A DNA stretch of 64,000 bases, taken from contig NZ_LDJL01000004.1 of the NCBI RefSeq assembly GCF_001431405.1, positions 186,001 to 250,000 of the forward strand. Direction: 5' to 3'. Of this stretch, positions 62,736 to 64,000 are shown in pieces. Under the pieces are notes generated by a model. That model did no database searches, had not been told where the DNA came from, and saw only the letters and a list, made by a program, of their open reading frames with translations. The translations under genes and the position numbers were made by a program. How positions within the stretch are numbered: position 1 is the first letter of the stretch; the number at the start of each line of letters is the position of its first letter. Source of the stretch: Pseudoxanthomonas dokdonensis (GTDB lineage: Bacteria; Pseudomonadota; Gammaproteobacteria; Xanthomonadales; Xanthomonadaceae).

Positions 62736-62762
62736 CAAAAAGGACGCCGCGAGCGGCGTCCC
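62736..62762 (-). terminator. Rho-independent terminator of the partial MCP gene
   Basis: GGACGCCGC/GCGGCGTCC with a 2-base loop; read on the minus strand the stem is followed by TTTTTGG. It stands about 20 bases past the MCP stop. On the plus strand it lacks a T run, so it serves mainly the MCP. Confidence 0.7.
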
Positions 62763-62783
62763 TTGACCATCAGCCGTGCTGGC

Positions 62784-64000
62784 TCAGAACTCCTGCCACT
62801 CGCTGTCTTCGACCGCGGCTGCGGCGCTGGTGCGGCGTGCGGCTGGCTTGGCTGGACGCGGCGGGGCAGGGCGCGCCGCCGGTTTGGTCCTGGGCTGCAT
62901 CAATGCAGTCACCGCTGCCGGCAATGCCAATGTGGCCGGTGCTGCCGCCGCCTCGTCGTCGGCGTGTTTTCGCAGGACGAACAGGGCCACCGTATCGGCC
63001 AGCTCGCCGGCCTGTTCTTCCATGCTGCGTGCGGCGGCGGAGGCTTCCTCGACCAGCGCGGCGTTCTGCTGGGTGGTCTCGTCCATCTGGGTGATGGTCT
63101 GGTTGACCTGCTCGATGCCGGCCGACTGCTCCTGCGAGGCGGCCGAGATTTCGGCCATGATGTCGGTCACCCGCTGCACACTGGCGACGATTTCGCCCAT
63201 CGTCTGGCCGGCCTGGTTGACCAGTGCCGAACCATCGCTGACCTTGCCGACCGAGGTTTCAATCAGGCCCTTGATTTCCTTGGCCGCGTTGGCGCTGCGC
63301 TGGGCCAGGGTGCGCACTTCGCTGGCAACCACGGCAAAGCCGCGGCCCTGTTCGCCGGCGCGGGCGGCTTCGACCGCTGCGTTCAGGGCCAGGATGTTGG
63401 TCTGGAAGGCGATGCCGTCGATGACCGAGATGATGTCGGCAATCTTGCGCGAGGACTGTTCGATGTCGCGCATGGTGGTGACGACCTGGCCGACCACCTC
63501 GCCGCCCTGCGAGGCGACCGAGGCCGCGCCGATGGCCAGCTGGTTGGCCTGGCGGGCCGATTCGGCGTTCTGGCGCACGGTGGAGGTCAGTTCCTCCATC
63601 GAGGCGGCGGTTTCTTCCAGGTTGGCGGCCTGCTGTTCGGTACGCCGCGACAGGTCGGCGTTGCCGGAGGCGATTTCGCCGGCGGCGGTGTTGATGTTGA
63701 CCGAGGCGCCCTTGATGCGGCTGACGATGTCGGTGAGCTGGGCGACGGTGGCGTTGGCATCGTCGCGCATGCGGGCGAACACGCCGTGGAACTCGCCCTG
63801 CATGCGGGCGGTCAGGTCGCCGCGGGCGATGGCCTGCAGCACCACCGAGGCTTCGGACAGGTTTTCGTCGGTGACCTCCATCAGCTGGTTGATGCCATCG
63901 ACCATGTCGCGGAATTCGTACTGGTACTGGTCGACATCGCCACGCTGGCTGAAGTCGCCATCGGCGGCGGCACTGGCCAGGCGCTTGATTTCGGTATTGA
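62784..64000 (-). CDS. Methyl-accepting chemotaxis protein, C-terminal part, cut by window edge
   Basis: The frame is open to the right edge; about 405 residues are present. They hold the end of the HAMP region, the signalling domain ([36 protein letters not shown]) and an Ala/Pro-rich linker ([18 protein letters not shown]) ending in SEWQEF, a CheR-docking xWxxF tail. Up to 63008 from the right it is nearly identical to the MCP at 51714; the linker is different and more Pro-rich. The N-terminal sensor lies beyond the window. Confidence 0.92.
   Translation of the reverse strand, partial: NTEIKRLASAAADGDFSQRGDVDQYQYEFRDMVDGINQLMEVTDENLSEASVVLQAIARGDLTARMQGEFHGVFARMRDDANATVAQLTDIVSRIKGASVNINTAAGEIASGNADLSRRTEQQAANLEETAASMEELTSTVRQNAESARQANQLAIGAASVASQGGEVVGQVVTTMRDIEQSSRKIADIISVIDGIAFQTNILALNAAVEAARAGEQGRGFAVVASEVRTLAQRSANAAKEIKGLIETSVGKVSDGSALVNQAGQTMGEIVASVQRVTDIMAEISAASQEQSAGIEQVNQTITQMDETTQQNAALVEEASAAARSMEEQAGELADTVALFVLRKHADDEAAAAPATLALPAAVTALMQPRTKPAARPAPPRPAKPAARRTSAAAAVEDSEWQEF
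63008..64000 (-). repeat. ~1-kb near-identical MCP signalling segment, copy 2
   Basis: Partner of 51911-52903, in direct orientation, offset 11,097. The repeat continues to the window edge, so its full length is not visible. Confidence 0.85.

Overview
The window is GC-rich, densely packed bacterial chromosome. Gene content and order point to the gamma-proteobacterial family Xanthomonadaceae (Lysobacter/Pseudoxanthomonas/Stenotrophomonas relatives). The main clues are the comEC-exbB-exbD-msbA-lpxK-kdsB-PTP-uvrC-pgsA string, GTAG-type REP elements like those of Stenotrophomonas, an XVIPCD-type substrate of the Xanthomonadales bacteria-killing type IV secretion system, and a sigma-54/sigma-28 flagellar hierarchy. 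I cannot fix the genus from sequence alone.

Layout. 1-6.1 kb: end of an IcmF-type mutase gene, then small housekeeping genes (DUF4287, GST, Na+/Ca2+ exchanger, C4 zinc finger, DUF481, ThpR/LigT, DUF1223) and a three-copy REP array. 6.8-18.3 kb: one co-directional block of DNA uptake, lipid A/KDO, repair and phospholipid genes (comEC, exbBD, msbA, lpxK, kdsB, LMW-PTP, NHL protein, uvrC, pgsA), running into a Gly-Cys-Gly-Cys-Leu tRNA cluster. 19-20.9 kb: an FMN glutamate-synthase-like protein and tRNA-Val(CAC). 20.8-24.9 kb: a small AT-richer accessory island bounded by tRNA-Val and an imperfect 26-bp copy of its 3' end. It carries an Abi-alpha-like (DUF4393) gene, hypothetical genes, one gene broken by a stop codon and a decayed IS3-family element. 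25-29.2 kb: repeat-rich DNA followed by a helicase-exonuclease pair resembling MrfA-MrfB.

29.3-58.7 kb is a motility and signalling region. The flagellar genes flgBCDEF and flgGHIJKL run on the minus strand, with flgA, flgM, flgN and a sensor kinase on the plus strand. CheV, CheR, CheD, CheB, CheW, two MCPs (a third, partial, ends the window), two GGDEF/EAL proteins, an HDOD protein, a degenerate histidine kinase and a YcgR-like PilZ brake accompany them. Perfect -24/-12 (sigma-54) motifs precede flgA, flgB and flgG. -35/-10 FliA (sigma-28) motifs precede flgM, an MCP, cheW, the PilZ gene and probably the HDOD gene. The window therefore shows the middle and late tiers of the flagellar cascade directly.

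59-62.6 kb holds the most interesting locus: two tandem paralogous lipoprotein genes followed, with ATGA overlap, by a 539-residue protein with an XVIPCD-like secretion domain and a Gln-rich tail. It looks like an interbacterial effector with lipoprotein immunity genes. A 32-codon remnant of a second effector gene sits between the two lipoprotein genes, and the paralogs are mosaics of identical and diverged blocks. The window ends inside an MCP gene whose signalling half is almost identical over about 1 kb to the MCP 11 kb upstream.
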